A DNA stretch of 64,000 nucleotides, taken from NCBI GenBank assembly GCA_963521185.1, contig CAUQTV010000011.1, positions 79,520-143,519 on the forward strand, given 5' to 3'. This document shows, in pieces, positions 1 through 9,794 of the stretch. The notes beneath the pieces are model-generated. The model searched no databases, was not told the origin of the DNA, and was given only the letters and a program-made list of their open reading frames with translations. This DNA comes from Enterobacter_D sp963521185 (GTDB taxonomy: Bacteria; Pseudomonadota; Gammaproteobacteria; Enterobacterales; Enterobacteriaceae). A program made the position numbers and the translations under genes. The first letter of the stretch is position 1. Each line of letters starts with the position of its first letter.

Positions 1-636
1 CTTGATGCCGTCAACGCCAGTCTCCACCACCCGCGTCAGGGTCGCCAGGCAATCCGTCTGATCTTCCCCCGGCAGGCCAACAATAAGATGGCTGCACACT
101 TTCAGCCCGCGCTCGCGTGCACGACGCGTGGTCTGCTGGTAGCAGGCAAAATCATGGCCGCGATTGATGCGGTGCAGGGTTTTATCGTTCGCCGTTTGCA
201 GTCCCAGCTCAAGCCAGACCTCATAGCCCTGGTCTTTATATTCGCTCAGCAGATCTAATACCGCGTCCGGCACGCAGTCCGGGCGGGTACCTACGCACAG
301 CCCGACGATGCTCGCCTGACTGGTGGCCTGCTGGTACATCGCGCGCAGCACCTGCACTTCCGCCCAGGTGCTGGTGTAGGCCTGGAAATAGGCGAGGTAG
401 CGCGTCGCCCGGTTGACCAGTTTCGCCTGCCAGGCGAGCTGCTCGGCAATGGAGTGGTTCTGCTGGGTTTCATCGGCAAACGAGGCCACGTTACAGAAAG
501 TGCAGCCGCCGCGCCCAATGGTGCCGTCGCGATTTGGGCAACTGAAGCCGCCATGCAGCGACAGCTTATGAACTTTTTGTCCGTATCGACGGGCAAGATC
601 CCCACCAAACATATTGACTAATTTCTGTAACTGCAT
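1..636 (-). CDS. yhcC: YhcC-type radical SAM protein (5' part; C-terminus lies outside the window)
   Basis: Reading the minus strand from ATG at 636 gives an open frame to the window edge (212 codons). It begins MQLQKLVNMFGGDLARRYGQ. It carries an unusual cysteine cluster, C-x11-C-x2-C (CPNRDG...GGCTFC, about residues 33-48), as in the Elp3-like radical SAM family to which YhcC belongs. The exact substrate is not visible in the sequence. The gene is divergent from gltB, as in E. coli, and should be followed outside the window by more of the protein. It is partial only because the window cuts it. Confidence 0.9.
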   Translation of the reverse strand, partial: MQLQKLVNMFGGDLARRYGQKVHKLSLHGGFSCPNRDGTIGRGGCTFCNVASFADETQQNHSIAEQLAWQAKLVNRATRYLAYFQAYTSTWAEVQVLRAMYQQATSQASIVGLCVGTRPDCVPDAVLDLLSEYKDQGYEVWLELGLQTANDKTLHRINRGHDFACYQQTTRRARERGLKVCSHLIVGLPGEDQTDCLATLTRVVETGVDGIK

Positions 637-1308
637 AATCTGATTGACCGGCCTTTAGAAAAGGCCAAGCCTGCCATTTTTAGTCTTTGTCGGCGATGAT
701 CGGGATCAATCGTCAGAGAGGACTCATATCTATTGCATAAACAAGCAAAATAACCGCAATTTCATTCAGAGCTTCGCTAATTACTTTTCCTTATGTTGCG
801 CCGCTATTTTTCATAATTTGTTGCAGAATTGCAAAACAGTGTCTTTAGGCGGGTTCCTCTAAAAAGGCAGTGTAAAACTCTGCCTGAGAATATAAAAGCA
901 GGACAGCACGGTAATAACAGCGCTTTACTATAGTGAGAGAGATCACATTCCGCTGGCCCTTGCGGCTGTGCTCACATGATGGTAAAAGACATTAATCTCA
1001 TTTAATTTCATTGAGTTAGCCTCTTTTTAGCACATTTTTGCATAAATAAGATTGCCATTTGACCTGTGTGCCGATTCCCGATAACTTGAGGATCCGCTGG
1101 AAGCTTTCTGGATGAGCGGTCTGCTCATCATATTTATGCAGTAATTGAGATTCCCTCTTAAGCAAGTCCTCAACACTTGTGTACCGATGCGAAAAGGAAA
1201 AACAAGAGGGCGACATGCGAGGCCTAAAAACCCCGTCGCCACGCTCTTTCTGCGCCTGTGCGCAACGGTTTAGAGGGGCTCCCGTAGAGCCTGGGGAGGT
1301 TCACTGAT
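637..1308. promoter_or_regulatory. Divergent yhcC / gltBD control region
   Basis: These 672 bases between yhcC and gltB contain no gene I can support. The part up to about 960 is AT-rich. A CRP-like site lies at 932-947. The last 100 bases before gltB look like a long leader. In E. coli this region is bound by Lrp, IHF and CRP; that is family knowledge, and only the CRP-like match was read here. Two small minus-strand frames (1016-1216 and 1027-1242) have no start context or family resemblance. Confidence 0.7.
932..947. promoter_or_regulatory. CRP-like binding site upstream of gltB
   Basis: The sequence AGTGA-GAGAGA-TCACA matches the CRP consensus TGTGA-N6-TCACA at nine of ten conserved positions. 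CRP is a known regulator of gltBDF in E. coli, which makes the site plausible. Its distance to the transcription start is unknown because I could not assign the promoter with confidence. Confidence 0.5.
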
Positions 1309-4300
1309 ATGTTGTACGATAAATCTCTTGAGAGAGATAACTGTGGTTTCGGCCTGATCGCCCACATAGAAGGCGAACCTAGCCACAAGGTAGTGCGTAC
1401 CGCTATTCACGCACTGGCCCGAATGCAGCACCGTGGAGCAATCCTCGCCGATGGTAAAACAGGCGATGGTTGTGGTTTGCTGCTGCAAAAACCTGACCGT
1501 TTCTTCCGCATCGTTGCCGAAGAGCGCGGCTGGCGCTTAGCCAAAAACTATGCCGTCGGCATGCTGTTCCTGAATCAGGATCCTGAAAAAGCGGCCATTT
1601 CTCGCCGCATCGTCGAAGAAGAACTTCAGCGTGAAACCCTGTCTATCGTCGGCTGGCGTAACGTGCCAACGAATGAAGGGGTGCTCGGTGAAATCGCCCT
1701 CTCCTCTCTGCCACGTATTGAACAAATTTTTGTGAACGCGCCTGCGGGCTGGCGTCCACGCGATATGGAACGCCGTCTGTTTATCGCACGTCGCCGTATC
1801 GAAAAACGTATCCAGGACGATAAAGAGTTCTACATTTGTAGCCTCTCGAACCTGGTCAACATTTATAAAGGTCTGTGTATGCCGGCGGATTTGCCGCGCT
1901 TTTACCTGGACCTGGCGGACCTGCGCCTGGAATCGGCGATTTGCCTGTTCCACCAGCGCTTCTCCACCAACACCGTGCCGCGCTGGCCGCTGGCACAGCC
2001 GTTCCGCTATCTGGCGCACAACGGTGAAATCAACACCATCACCGGTAACCGTCAGTGGGCGCGGGCGCGTACCTATAAATTCCAGACCCCGCTGATCCCG
2101 GATCTCCACGATGCGGCACCGTTCGTCAATGAAACCGGCTCAGACTCCAGTTCAATGGATAACATGCTCGAACTGCTGCTGGCAGGTGGGATGGACATCG
2201 TGCGCGCCATGCGTTTGCTGGTGCCACCGGCCTGGCAGAACAACCCTGATATGGATCCGGAACTGCGTGCCTTCTTCGACTTCAACTCCATGCACATGGA
2301 ACCGTGGGATGGCCCGGCCGGTATCGTGATGTCAGATGGCCGCTTCGCCGCCTGTAACCTCGACCGTAACGGTCTGCGCCCGGCGCGCTACGTCATCACA
2401 AAAGACAAGTTAATCACCTGTGCCTCAGAAGTGGGCATTTGGGATTACCAGCCGGATGAAGTGGTCGAAAAAGGCCGCGTGGGTCCTGGCGAATTGATGG
2501 TGATCGACACCCGCGGCGGCCGCATTCTGCACTCCGCCGAAACCGATGACGATCTGAAAAGCCGCCACCCGTATAAAGAGTGGATGGAGAAAAACGTTCG
2601 TCGTCTGGTGCCGTTCGAAGATCTCCCTGACGAAGATGTCGGTAGCCGTGAAATGGGCGACGACCTGCTCGCCAGCTACCAGAAACAGTTTAACTACAGC
2701 GCCGAAGAGCTGGATTCCATCATCCGCGTGCTCGGTGAAAATGGCCAGGAAGCGGTCGGTTCAATGGGCGATGATACCCCGTTTGCCGTGCTCTCCAGCC
2801 AGCCGCGTATCATTTACGACTACTTCCGCCAGCAGTTTGCGCAGGTGACCAACCCGCCAATCGATCCGCTGCGTGAAGCGCACGTGATGTCGCTTGCCAC
2901 CAGCATCGGTCGTGAGATGAACGTTTTCTGTGAAGCGGAAGGCCAGGCGCACCGCCTGAGCTTCAAATCGCCGATTTTGCTGTACTCCGATTTCAAACAG
3001 CTCACCACCATGACGGAGCATCACTATCGCGCCGATACGCTGGACATTACCTTCGACGTGAATGAAACCTCGCTCGAAGCCATGGTCAGCGCGCTGTGCG
3101 ACAAAGCCGAAGAGATGGTGCGCGACGGCACGGTACTGCTGGTGCTCTCTGACCGTAACATCGGTAAAAACCGTCTGCCGGTGCCGGCCCCGATGGCGGT
3201 CGGTGCGATCCAGACGCGTCTCGTTGAGAAGAGCCTGCGCTGCGACGCCAACATTATTGTTGAGACCGCAAGCGCCCGCGATCCGCACCACTTCGCCGTG
3301 CTGTTAGGCTTTGGTGCGACGGCGATCTATCCGTATCTCGCTTACGAAACGCTGGCAAGGATGGTGGATACCCACGCGCTGGAGAAAAACTACCGTACCG
3401 TGATGCTGAACTACCGTAACGGCATCAACAAAGGCCTGTACAAGATCATGTCCAAAATGGGCATCTCGACCATCGCCTCCTACCGCTGCTCGAAGCTGTT
3501 CGAAGCCGTCGGTCTGCACGACGACGTGGCGAATCTGTGCTTCCAGGGCGTGATCAGCCGTATCGGCGGCGCGGGCTTTAGCGACTTCCAACAGGATCTG
3601 CTGAACCTGTCGAAACGTGCGTGGCTGGCGCGTAAACCGCTGGATCAGGGCGGGCAGTTGAAATACGTCCACGGTGGCGAATACCACGCCTATAACCCGG
3701 ATGTGGTTCGCACCCTGCAACTGGCGGTACAGAGCGGTGAATACAGCGATTACCAGCAGTATGCGAAGCTGGTCAACGAGCGCCCACCGGCAACGTTGCG
3801 CGATCTGCTGGCGATCAGCCCAGGCACCGACGCCGTCAGCATTGATGACGTGGAGCCCGCGCAGGATCTGTTCAAGCGTTTTGATACCGCGGCCATGTCT
3901 ATCGGCGCGTTAAGCCCGGAAGCGCATGAAGCGCTGGCGGAAGCGATGAACAGCATCGGCGGGAACTCAAACTCCGGCGAAGGCGGGGAAGATCCGGCGC
4001 GCTACGGCACCAACAAAGTGTCGCGCATTAAACAGGTTGCCTCGGGTCGCTTCGGCGTGACCCCGGCGTACCTGGTGAATGCCGATGTTATCCAGATCAA
4101 AGTGGCCCAGGGCGCGAAACCGGGTGAAGGCGGTCAGTTACCAGGTGACAAAGTCACGCCGTACATCGCTAAGCTGCGTTACTCCGTACCGGGCGTGACG
4201 CTGATTTCGCCACCGCCACACCACGATATCTACTCGATCGAAGACCTGGCGCAGCTGATTTTCGACTTAAAACAGGTCAACCCGAAGGCGATGATCTCCG

Positions 4301-5769
4301 TCAAGCTGGTATCTGAGCCGGGCGTGGGCACCATCGCCACCGGTGTGGCAAAAGCCTATGCGGATCTCATCACCATCGCCGGTTACGACGGCGGTACGGG
4401 TGCCAGCCCGCTCTCTTCGGTGAAATACGCGGGCTGCCCGTGGGAACTCGGCCTGGTGGAAACCCAGCAGGCGCTGGTAGCCAACGGTCTGCGCCACAAG
4501 ATCCGCCTGCAAGTGGACGGTGGCCTGAAAACCGGCCTCGACATCATTAAAGCGGCGATCCTCGGCGCGGAAAGCTTTGGCTTCGGTACCGGCCCGATGG
4601 TCGCACTGGGCTGTAAATACCTGCGTATTTGCCACCTGAACAACTGCGCAACCGGTGTTGCTACTCAGGATGACAAACTGCGTAAGAACCACTATCACGG
4701 TCTGCCGTTCAAAGTGACCAACTACTTTGAATTTATCGCCCGTGAAACCCGCGAGCTGATGGCTTCGCTTGGCGTGAAGCGTCTGGTGGATCTGATTGGC
4801 CGCACCGATTTGCTCAAAGAGCTGGAAGGCAATACCCGCAAACAGCAGAATCTGACGCTGCATAAACTGCTGGAAACCGCCGAGCCGCATGCGGGCAAAG
4901 CGCTGCACTGCACCGAGACCAACCCGCCGTTCGACAATGGCGTGCTCAACGCGCAGCTGCTGCAACAGGCGAAGCCGTTTGTGGATGAGCGCCAGAGTAA
5001 AACCTTCTGGTATGACATTCGCAACACCGACCGCTCTGTGGGCGCGTCGCTGTCCGGTTACATCGCCCAGACGCACGGCGATCAGGGCCTGGCCTCAGAC
5101 CCGATCAAAGCCCACTTTAGCGGCACCGCAGGCCAGAGTTTTGGCGTGTGGAACGCCGGTGGCGTTGAGCTATACCTGACCGGCGATGCCAACGACTACG
5201 TCGGCAAAGGCATGGCGGGCGGTTTGCTGGCGGTGCGTCCGCCGATTGGTTCGGCCTTCCTGAGCCACAAAGCGAGCATTATTGGTAACACCTGCCTGTA
5301 CGGTGCGACCGGTGGGCGTCTGTATGCCGCAGGCCGCGCGGGTGAACGTTTCGGTGTGCGTAACTCCGGGGCGATCACCGTCGTCGAAGGCATTGGCGAC
5401 AACGGCTGCGAATACATGACCGGCGGTATCGTCTGCATTTTGGGCAAAACGGGCGTTAACTTTGGTGCCGGTATGACAGGCGGTTTCGCCTACGTACTGG
5501 ATGAAGACGGCGAGTTCCGCAAACGCGTCAACCCGGAGCTGGTGGAAGTGCTGAGCGTCGATGACCTCGCGATCCACGAAGAGCATCTGCGCGGTTTGAT
5601 CACCGAGCATGTGCAGCACACCGGTTCGCAACGCGGTGAAGAGATCCTGGCGAACTGGCCAGCGTTCTCCGCCAAATTTGCGCTGGTTAAACCGAAGTCC
5701 AGCGATGTTAAAGCACTGTTGGGTCACCGTAGTCGTTCCGCAGCTGAGCTGCGGGTGCAGGCGCAGTAA
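1309..5769 (+). CDS. gltB: Glutamate synthase (NADPH) large subunit
   Basis: The large subunit of GOGAT converts glutamine plus 2-oxoglutarate to two glutamates using electrons passed from GltD. The 1486-residue product starts with a short propeptide of 11 residues, then Cys12 (DNCGFGL), the N-terminal nucleophile of the glutaminase domain that is exposed by processing. The FMN/synthase domain carries the 3Fe-4S cysteines at about 1102, 1108 and 1113 (CKYLRICHLNNC). A GXG-repeat beta-helix domain forms the C-terminus. The ATG at 1309 is chosen because GGGGAGG lies 9 bases upstream and an in-frame TAG (about 1285) blocks any extension. gltD follows after 9 bases, so the two are one operon. Confidence 0.98.
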   Translation: MLYDKSLERDNCGFGLIAHIEGEPSHKVVRTAIHALARMQHRGAILADGKTGDGCGLLLQKPDRFFRIVAEERGWRLAKNYAVGMLFLNQDPEKAAISRRIVEEELQRETLSIVGWRNVPTNEGVLGEIALSSLPRIEQIFVNAPAGWRPRDMERRLFIARRRIEKRIQDDKEFYICSLSNLVNIYKGLCMPADLPRFYLDLADLRLESAICLFHQRFSTNTVPRWPLAQPFRYLAHNGEINTITGNRQWARARTYKFQTPLIPDLHDAAPFVNETGSDSSSMDNMLELLLAGGMDIVRAMRLLVPPAWQNNPDMDPELRAFFDFNSMHMEPWDGPAGIVMSDGRFAACNLDRNGLRPARYVITKDKLITCASEVGIWDYQPDEVVEKGRVGPGELMVIDTRGGRILHSAETDDDLKSRHPYKEWMEKNVRRLVPFEDLPDEDVGSREMGDDLLASYQKQFNYSAEELDSIIRVLGENGQEAVGSMGDDTPFAVLSSQPRIIYDYFRQQFAQVTNPPIDPLREAHVMSLATSIGREMNVFCEAEGQAHRLSFKSPILLYSDFKQLTTMTEHHYRADTLDITFDVNETSLEAMVSALCDKAEEMVRDGTVLLVLSDRNIGKNRLPVPAPMAVGAIQTRLVEKSLRCDANIIVETASARDPHHFAVLLGFGATAIYPYLAYETLARMVDTHALEKNYRTVMLNYRNGINKGLYKIMSKMGISTIASYRCSKLFEAVGLHDDVANLCFQGVISRIGGAGFSDFQQDLLNLSKRAWLARKPLDQGGQLKYVHGGEYHAYNPDVVRTLQLAVQSGEYSDYQQYAKLVNERPPATLRDLLAISPGTDAVSIDDVEPAQDLFKRFDTAAMSIGALSPEAHEALAEAMNSIGGNSNSGEGGEDPARYGTNKVSRIKQVASGRFGVTPAYLVNADVIQIKVAQGAKPGEGGQLPGDKVTPYIAKLRYSVPGVTLISPPPHHDIYSIEDLAQLIFDLKQVNPKAMISVKLVSEPGVGTIATGVAKAYADLITIAGYDGGTGASPLSSVKYAGCPWELGLVETQQALVANGLRHKIRLQVDGGLKTGLDIIKAAILGAESFGFGTGPMVALGCKYLRICHLNNCATGVATQDDKLRKNHYHGLPFKVTNYFEFIARETRELMASLGVKRLVDLIGRTDLLKELEGNTRKQQNLTLHKLLETAEPHAGKALHCTETNPPFDNGVLNAQLLQQAKPFVDERQSKTFWYDIRNTDRSVGASLSGYIAQTHGDQGLASDPIKAHFSGTAGQSFGVWNAGGVELYLTGDANDYVGKGMAGGLLAVRPPIGSAFLSHKASIIGNTCLYGATGGRLYAAGRAGERFGVRNSGAITVVEGIGDNGCEYMTGGIVCILGKTGVNFGAGMTGGFAYVLDEDGEFRKRVNPELVEVLSVDDLAIHEEHLRGLITEHVQHTGSQRGEEILANWPAFSAKFALVKPKSSDVKALLGHRSRSAAELRVQAQ

Positions 5770-5778
5770 GGGGAAGCA

Positions 5779-7197
5779 ATGAGCCAGAATGTCTATCAAT
5801 TTATTGACTTACAGCGCGTTGATCCGCCTAAAAAAGCGCTGAAGATCCGTAAAATTGAATTTGTTGAAATTTACGAGCCGTTTTCAGAAGGCCAGGCCAA
5901 AGCGCAGGCCGATCGCTGCCTGTCCTGCGGCAACCCATACTGCGAATGGAAATGTCCGGTCCATAACTACATTCCGAACTGGCTGAAGCTGGCGAACGAA
6001 GGGCGTATTTTTGAAGCGGCGGAACTGTCGCATCAGACCAACACCCTGCCGGAAGTGTGCGGCCGCGTCTGTCCACAGGACCGCCTGTGCGAAGGGTCCT
6101 GTACCTTAAACGATGAGTTTGGCGCAGTGACCATCGGTAACATCGAGCGCTATATCAATGATAAAGCGTTCGAAATGGGCTGGCGTCCGGACATGACCGG
6201 CGTGGTGCAAACCGACAAGCGTGTGGCGATCATCGGCGCAGGTCCGGCAGGTCTGGCCTGTGCCGACGTGCTGACCCGTGGCGGCGTCAAAGCCGTGGTG
6301 TTTGACCGTCACCCGGAAATCGGCGGTCTGCTGACGTTTGGTATTCCGGCCTTTAAGCTGGAAAAAGAGGTCATGACCCGCCGTCGTGAAATCTTCACCG
6401 ACATGGGCATTGAATTCAAACTCAATGTCGAAGTGGGCCGCGATATCCAGATCGACGATTTACTGCAAGAGTACGATGCCGTGTTCCTGGGCGTCGGGAC
6501 TTATCAGTCAATGCGTGGCGGGCTGGAAAACGAAGATGCCAATGGCGTGTTTGACGCGCTGCCGTTCCTGATCGCCAACACCCGCCAGATCATGGGCTTT
6601 GGCGAAACAGCGGAACAGCCTTACGTGAGTATGGAAGGCAAACGCGTCGTGGTTCTGGGCGGTGGCGATACGGCGATGGACTGCGTGCGCACCTCCATTC
6701 GCCAGAACGCGACGCACGTTATCTGTGCGTACCGTCGTGACGAAGAGAACATGCCTGGCTCACGCCGCGAAGTGAAAAACGCGCGTGAAGAGGGCGTCGA
6801 GTTCCAGTTTAACGTGCAGCCGCTGGGTGTTGAAGTTAACGCCAACGGCAAGGTGAGCGGCGTAAGAATGGCGCGTACCGAAATGGGCGCACCGGATGCA
6901 CAGGGTCGTCGTCGCGCGGAAATCGTTCCAGGCTCCGAGCACGTGGTTCCGGCAGATGCCGTGGTGATGGCCTTTGGTTTCCGTCCACACAGCATGGAAT
7001 GGCTGGCGAAACACAGCGTTGAGCTGGATTCCCAGGGCCGCGTGATTGCGCCGGAAGGCAACGAAAACGCCTTCCAGACCAGCAACCCGAAAATCTTCGC
7101 CGGTGGCGATATCGTGCGCGGTTCGGATCTGGTGGTGACCGCGATTGCCGAAGGCCGTAAAGCGGCAGACGGCATTATGAACTGGCTGGAAGTGTAG
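5779..7197 (+). CDS. gltD: Glutamate synthase (NADPH) small subunit
   Basis: GltD takes electrons from NADPH through FAD and two 4Fe-4S clusters to GltB. The 472-residue protein has the two N-terminal cysteine groups (Cys47/50/55/59 and Cys94/98/104/108) that hold the clusters. An FAD-binding GAGPAG motif lies at 153-158 and a second dinucleotide fold (VVVLGGGDTAMDC) at about 290 for NADPH. Its length is that of the E. coli protein. It lies 9 bases after gltB with a GGGGAAG ribosome site and is followed by a strong terminator. No gltF follows, unlike the E. coli operon. Confidence 0.98.
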   Translation: MSQNVYQFIDLQRVDPPKKALKIRKIEFVEIYEPFSEGQAKAQADRCLSCGNPYCEWKCPVHNYIPNWLKLANEGRIFEAAELSHQTNTLPEVCGRVCPQDRLCEGSCTLNDEFGAVTIGNIERYINDKAFEMGWRPDMTGVVQTDKRVAIIGAGPAGLACADVLTRGGVKAVVFDRHPEIGGLLTFGIPAFKLEKEVMTRRREIFTDMGIEFKLNVEVGRDIQIDDLLQEYDAVFLGVGTYQSMRGGLENEDANGVFDALPFLIANTRQIMGFGETAEQPYVSMEGKRVVVLGGGDTAMDCVRTSIRQNATHVICAYRRDEENMPGSRREVKNAREEGVEFQFNVQPLGVEVNANGKVSGVRMARTEMGAPDAQGRRRAEIVPGSEHVVPADAVVMAFGFRPHSMEWLAKHSVELDSQGRVIAPEGNENAFQTSNPKIFAGGDIVRGSDLVVTAIAEGRKAADGIMNWLEV

Positions 7198-7225
7198 CTT
7201 TAAAGCCCGTTCAGACATCAAGCAT

Positions 7226-7256
7226 AAAAGCCGGATCTTCCTGTCCGGCTTTTTTT
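7226..7256 (+). terminator. Rho-independent terminator of gltBD
   Basis: An inverted repeat AAAAGCCGGA / TCCGGCTTTT with an 8-base loop is followed by a T-run. It lies between the convergent gltD and nanT. The A-run on the left makes it able to serve nanT on the minus strand too. Confidence 0.9.
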
Positions 7257-7262
7257 ATGCCT

Positions 7263-8753
7263 TCAGTGTTTGGGCTTCATCAACTGGCCTTTACTCACCG
7301 TGAACGGCACGGCTCCGCTGAAGGGTCTGCCATCGATGGCGTCATGCGTGCGCAGCGCTTCCGGGCGCAGCCAGCGCTGGACGCGGGAGGGCATATCCAG
7401 GCCAATCAACAGAATCACGACAAACGTCAGGCCGAACGACAGTGAGCCAAGCGCGGTGCCCAGCTCCAGCCGCTGTGCCAGCAAGGCACCGATAATCGGC
7501 GCGATGGCCCCGCCCAGCGCCCCAACGTTGTAGGTGAAGCCCAGCCCGGCCGCGCGCTGATCGGTATCGAAGTAGCCCCCAATGAGTTTCGGTAAGATCC
7601 CGGAAATCCCCTGCCCCAGCATCTGCTGGAAAAAGAGCAGCAGGCCCAGCACCCAGACGCTTGAACCGCCAATAGCAAAGACCGGCAGGATCAGCAATTG
7701 CGACGCCAGCAAACTGCACACATAGGCTTTACGCGTGCCCAGCCAGTCGCCGAGAAAACCGCCGACGCAGCAGCCCACCGCCGCCCCAAAACCGCTAAAG
7801 AACAGCACTCTGGCCACCGTCGCCGGATCGTAGGCAAGCTCCGTTTTTAAATATGTCGGCAGCAGCGCCTGAATCGGCCACGAATAGAGAAACGCGAACA
7901 GCACAACCACCATCAGCGTGACGCCGGTCGGCCAGCGCTTGCCGCTGCTTTGCACCATAAAGCTGATAAAGACGCAGGCGCAAAGCAAACCGAGGATCAC
8001 CACCAGCCCGGCATTATTCAGTTCACCTGCAAAGCAGAACCACAGCGCTGTACCGGCAAACAGCGTCATGATGATATTGATCGCCCGGTGTTTGCCGCGA
8101 TACAGAATATCCACCATCGTACGCACCGGCGCTTTCCCGGCGTGCTTCTCTTTCCAGTCTTCTGCTTCCGGAATATTTTTGCGCAGCCACAGGGCGAAGA
8201 CGATGGGTAAAATGCCAATTAAGAACAGCGCACGCCAGCCCCAGACGGGAACCACCAGGCTATAAACCTGCGCCGCCACGACAGCACCGACGGAAAAACC
8301 GGAGATTAAAAAGCCGCTGGCTTTGTTGCGCAGATGCTTCGGCCAGCTTTCAATGACGTAGGTCGCGCTGGAGCCATATTCCCCCGCCATGCCCATGCCG
8401 ATGACCATGCGGGCAATAAACAGCGAGACGTAGCCTGGGGCGAAACCGCACGCCAGCGTGCCGCAGGAAAAGAGCACGATACTGGTGATCATCGCCAGCT
8501 TGCGACCGTAGCGATCGCCCATCGCTCCTAATAGCAGACCGCCAAACCAGCGGGAGATAAAGGCGGCGGAAATCAGGCTCGCCGCCTCTACCGTGGTTAA
8601 TCCAAATTCGCTTTTTACTTCCGTTAACACCAGCGCCATTAACACAAAATCAAAACCATCAAGCAGATATCCCAGCCAGGCGGCGGAGAATGCGCGCCAC
8701 TGCGGGCGGCTAAGATGGCGGTACCACGGGATGCTTTGGGTAGACTTACTCAT
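7263..8753 (-). CDS. nanT: Sialic acid (N-acetylneuraminate):H+ symporter
   Basis: A major-facilitator transporter that brings N-acetylneuraminic acid across the inner membrane. The 496-residue product has the sugar-porter signature (GDRYGRK after TM2), about 12-14 hydrophobic segments and the NanT-specific start (PWYRHL, then AWLGYLLDGFDFVL). Much of it matches the E. coli NanT I recall. The ATG at 8753 is preferred over the longer frame to 8861 because it matches the family N-terminus, and the extension would be translated REP sequence. It lies downstream of nanA, separated by two REP units. No nanE, nanK or nanQ follows; the next feature is the gltD terminator. Confidence 0.96.
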   Translation of the reverse strand: MSKSTQSIPWYRHLSRPQWRAFSAAWLGYLLDGFDFVLMALVLTEVKSEFGLTTVEAASLISAAFISRWFGGLLLGAMGDRYGRKLAMITSIVLFSCGTLACGFAPGYVSLFIARMVIGMGMAGEYGSSATYVIESWPKHLRNKASGFLISGFSVGAVVAAQVYSLVVPVWGWRALFLIGILPIVFALWLRKNIPEAEDWKEKHAGKAPVRTMVDILYRGKHRAINIIMTLFAGTALWFCFAGELNNAGLVVILGLLCACVFISFMVQSSGKRWPTGVTLMVVVLFAFLYSWPIQALLPTYLKTELAYDPATVARVLFFSGFGAAVGCCVGGFLGDWLGTRKAYVCSLLASQLLILPVFAIGGSSVWVLGLLLFFQQMLGQGISGILPKLIGGYFDTDQRAAGLGFTYNVGALGGAIAPIIGALLAQRLELGTALGSLSFGLTFVVILLIGLDMPSRVQRWLRPEALRTHDAIDGRPFSGAVPFTVSKGQLMKPKH

Positions 8754-8784
8754 TTCACTCTCCCGACGATTTCTTTGTCGTTTT

Positions 8785-8859
8785 GCCGGACGGCGGCTGC
8801 ACCTTATCCGGCCAACGTATCGCGTTTTTCCAGGCCGGATACGCGAAGCGCCATCCGGC
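8785..8859. repeat. Pair of REP-type palindromes between nanA and nanT
   Basis: Two inverted GCCGGA...TCCGGC units lie at about 8785-8813 and 8833-8859. The spacing and sequence are of the REP/BIME type common between enterobacterial genes. In an operon such hairpins usually stabilise the upstream message or lower downstream expression, which here would favour nanA over nanT (inference). Confidence 0.8.
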
Positions 8860-8865
8860 AATGCA

Positions 8866-9759
8866 TCAGCGTTTTTCCGCCATTAACTGCTCTGCCAGCG
8901 CCTGAAGCTCAGGCAGGAAGCGTTCATCTACCGGGGCGAACGGCTTACGGCACAGCGGCACGGCAATCACATCCATATAATGCAGCACCGTTTTCAGCCC
9001 ACGGAAAACACCGGCCTGAATCAGCAGATCAATCACCTTGTTACACTCGCTTTGCAGGCGCTGCGCCGTCGCGTTATCGCCCTCGCGGACCGCTTTGGCG
9101 ATCGCCTGATAGCGCCAGCCCATAATGTTATAGGTGCTGCCGATGCCGCCGTCTGCGCCCGCCAGTAAGCCTGAGGCGAAGATCTCGTCGTAGCCGTTAT
9201 AGAGCACCAGATCCGGGTGCGCGCGGCGGATCTGCTCCATCTGGAAGAGATCGCCCGACGTCTGTTTCAGCGCCCCCACGCCCGGCAGCGTCACCAGCGT
9301 GTTGATCTGATCAAGCGTGAGTTTCACCCCGCTGAGCGCCGGAATGTTGTAGACCACCATCGGCAGCCCCTGTGCCGAATCAATAATCGCCCGGTAGTGA
9401 TCGCAGTGTTCTTCAAAGCTGAAAGGATAGTAAAACGGGGTGACCGCAGACACCGCGTCAAAGCCGCAACGGCTGGCGGCGCTTGCCAGCTGCTGGCTCT
9501 CGGCGGTGCTGACGCAGCCGACATGCGCAATCAGCGTGATCCTGCCTTTCGCCTCTTCCGCCACGATCTCCAGCACTTCTTCTCGCTCTGCAAGGCTTTG
9601 CACAAAGGCTTCGCCCGTTGAACCGCCCACGTACAACCCGTCGATGCCCTGCTGAATGTTGAACTGCACAAGACGGCGCAGGCTCTGTTTATCCAGTGCC
9701 TGCTGCGCGTTGAACGGGGTCAGGAGTGCGGCCATTACGCCACGTAAATGCTTTGCCAT
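8866..9759 (-). CDS. nanA: N-acetylneuraminate lyase
   Basis: Cytoplasmic aldolase that splits sialic acid into N-acetylmannosamine and pyruvate, the first step of its catabolism. The 297-residue TIM-barrel protein has the Schiff-base lysine Lys165 (ALKQTSGD), the catalytic Tyr137 (VVYNIP) and the GGSTGE carboxylate-binding motif at 45-50. Length and sequence match E. coli NanA closely. It is the first gene after the NanR operator, with GAGGT as ribosome site, and is followed by nanT. The later pathway enzymes NanE and NanK are not in this window. Confidence 0.97.
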   Translation of the reverse strand: MAKHLRGVMAALLTPFNAQQALDKQSLRRLVQFNIQQGIDGLYVGGSTGEAFVQSLAEREEVLEIVAEEAKGRITLIAHVGCVSTAESQQLASAASRCGFDAVSAVTPFYYPFSFEEHCDHYRAIIDSAQGLPMVVYNIPALSGVKLTLDQINTLVTLPGVGALKQTSGDLFQMEQIRRAHPDLVLYNGYDEIFASGLLAGADGGIGSTYNIMGWRYQAIAKAVREGDNATAQRLQSECNKVIDLLIQAGVFRGLKTVLHYMDVIAVPLCRKPFAPVDERFLPELQALAEQLMAEKR

Positions 9760-9794
9760 AGATACCTCAAATGATGACTGCTGTGTTTTAACGA

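Noticed and set aside
4267..5076. 269-codon open frame opposite gltB
   Set aside because: Shadow frame; gltB is intact and conserved throughout.
8754..8861. N-terminal extension of nanT by 36 codons
   Set aside because: The extension is translated REP sequence and does not match the NanT family; ATG 8753 is better.
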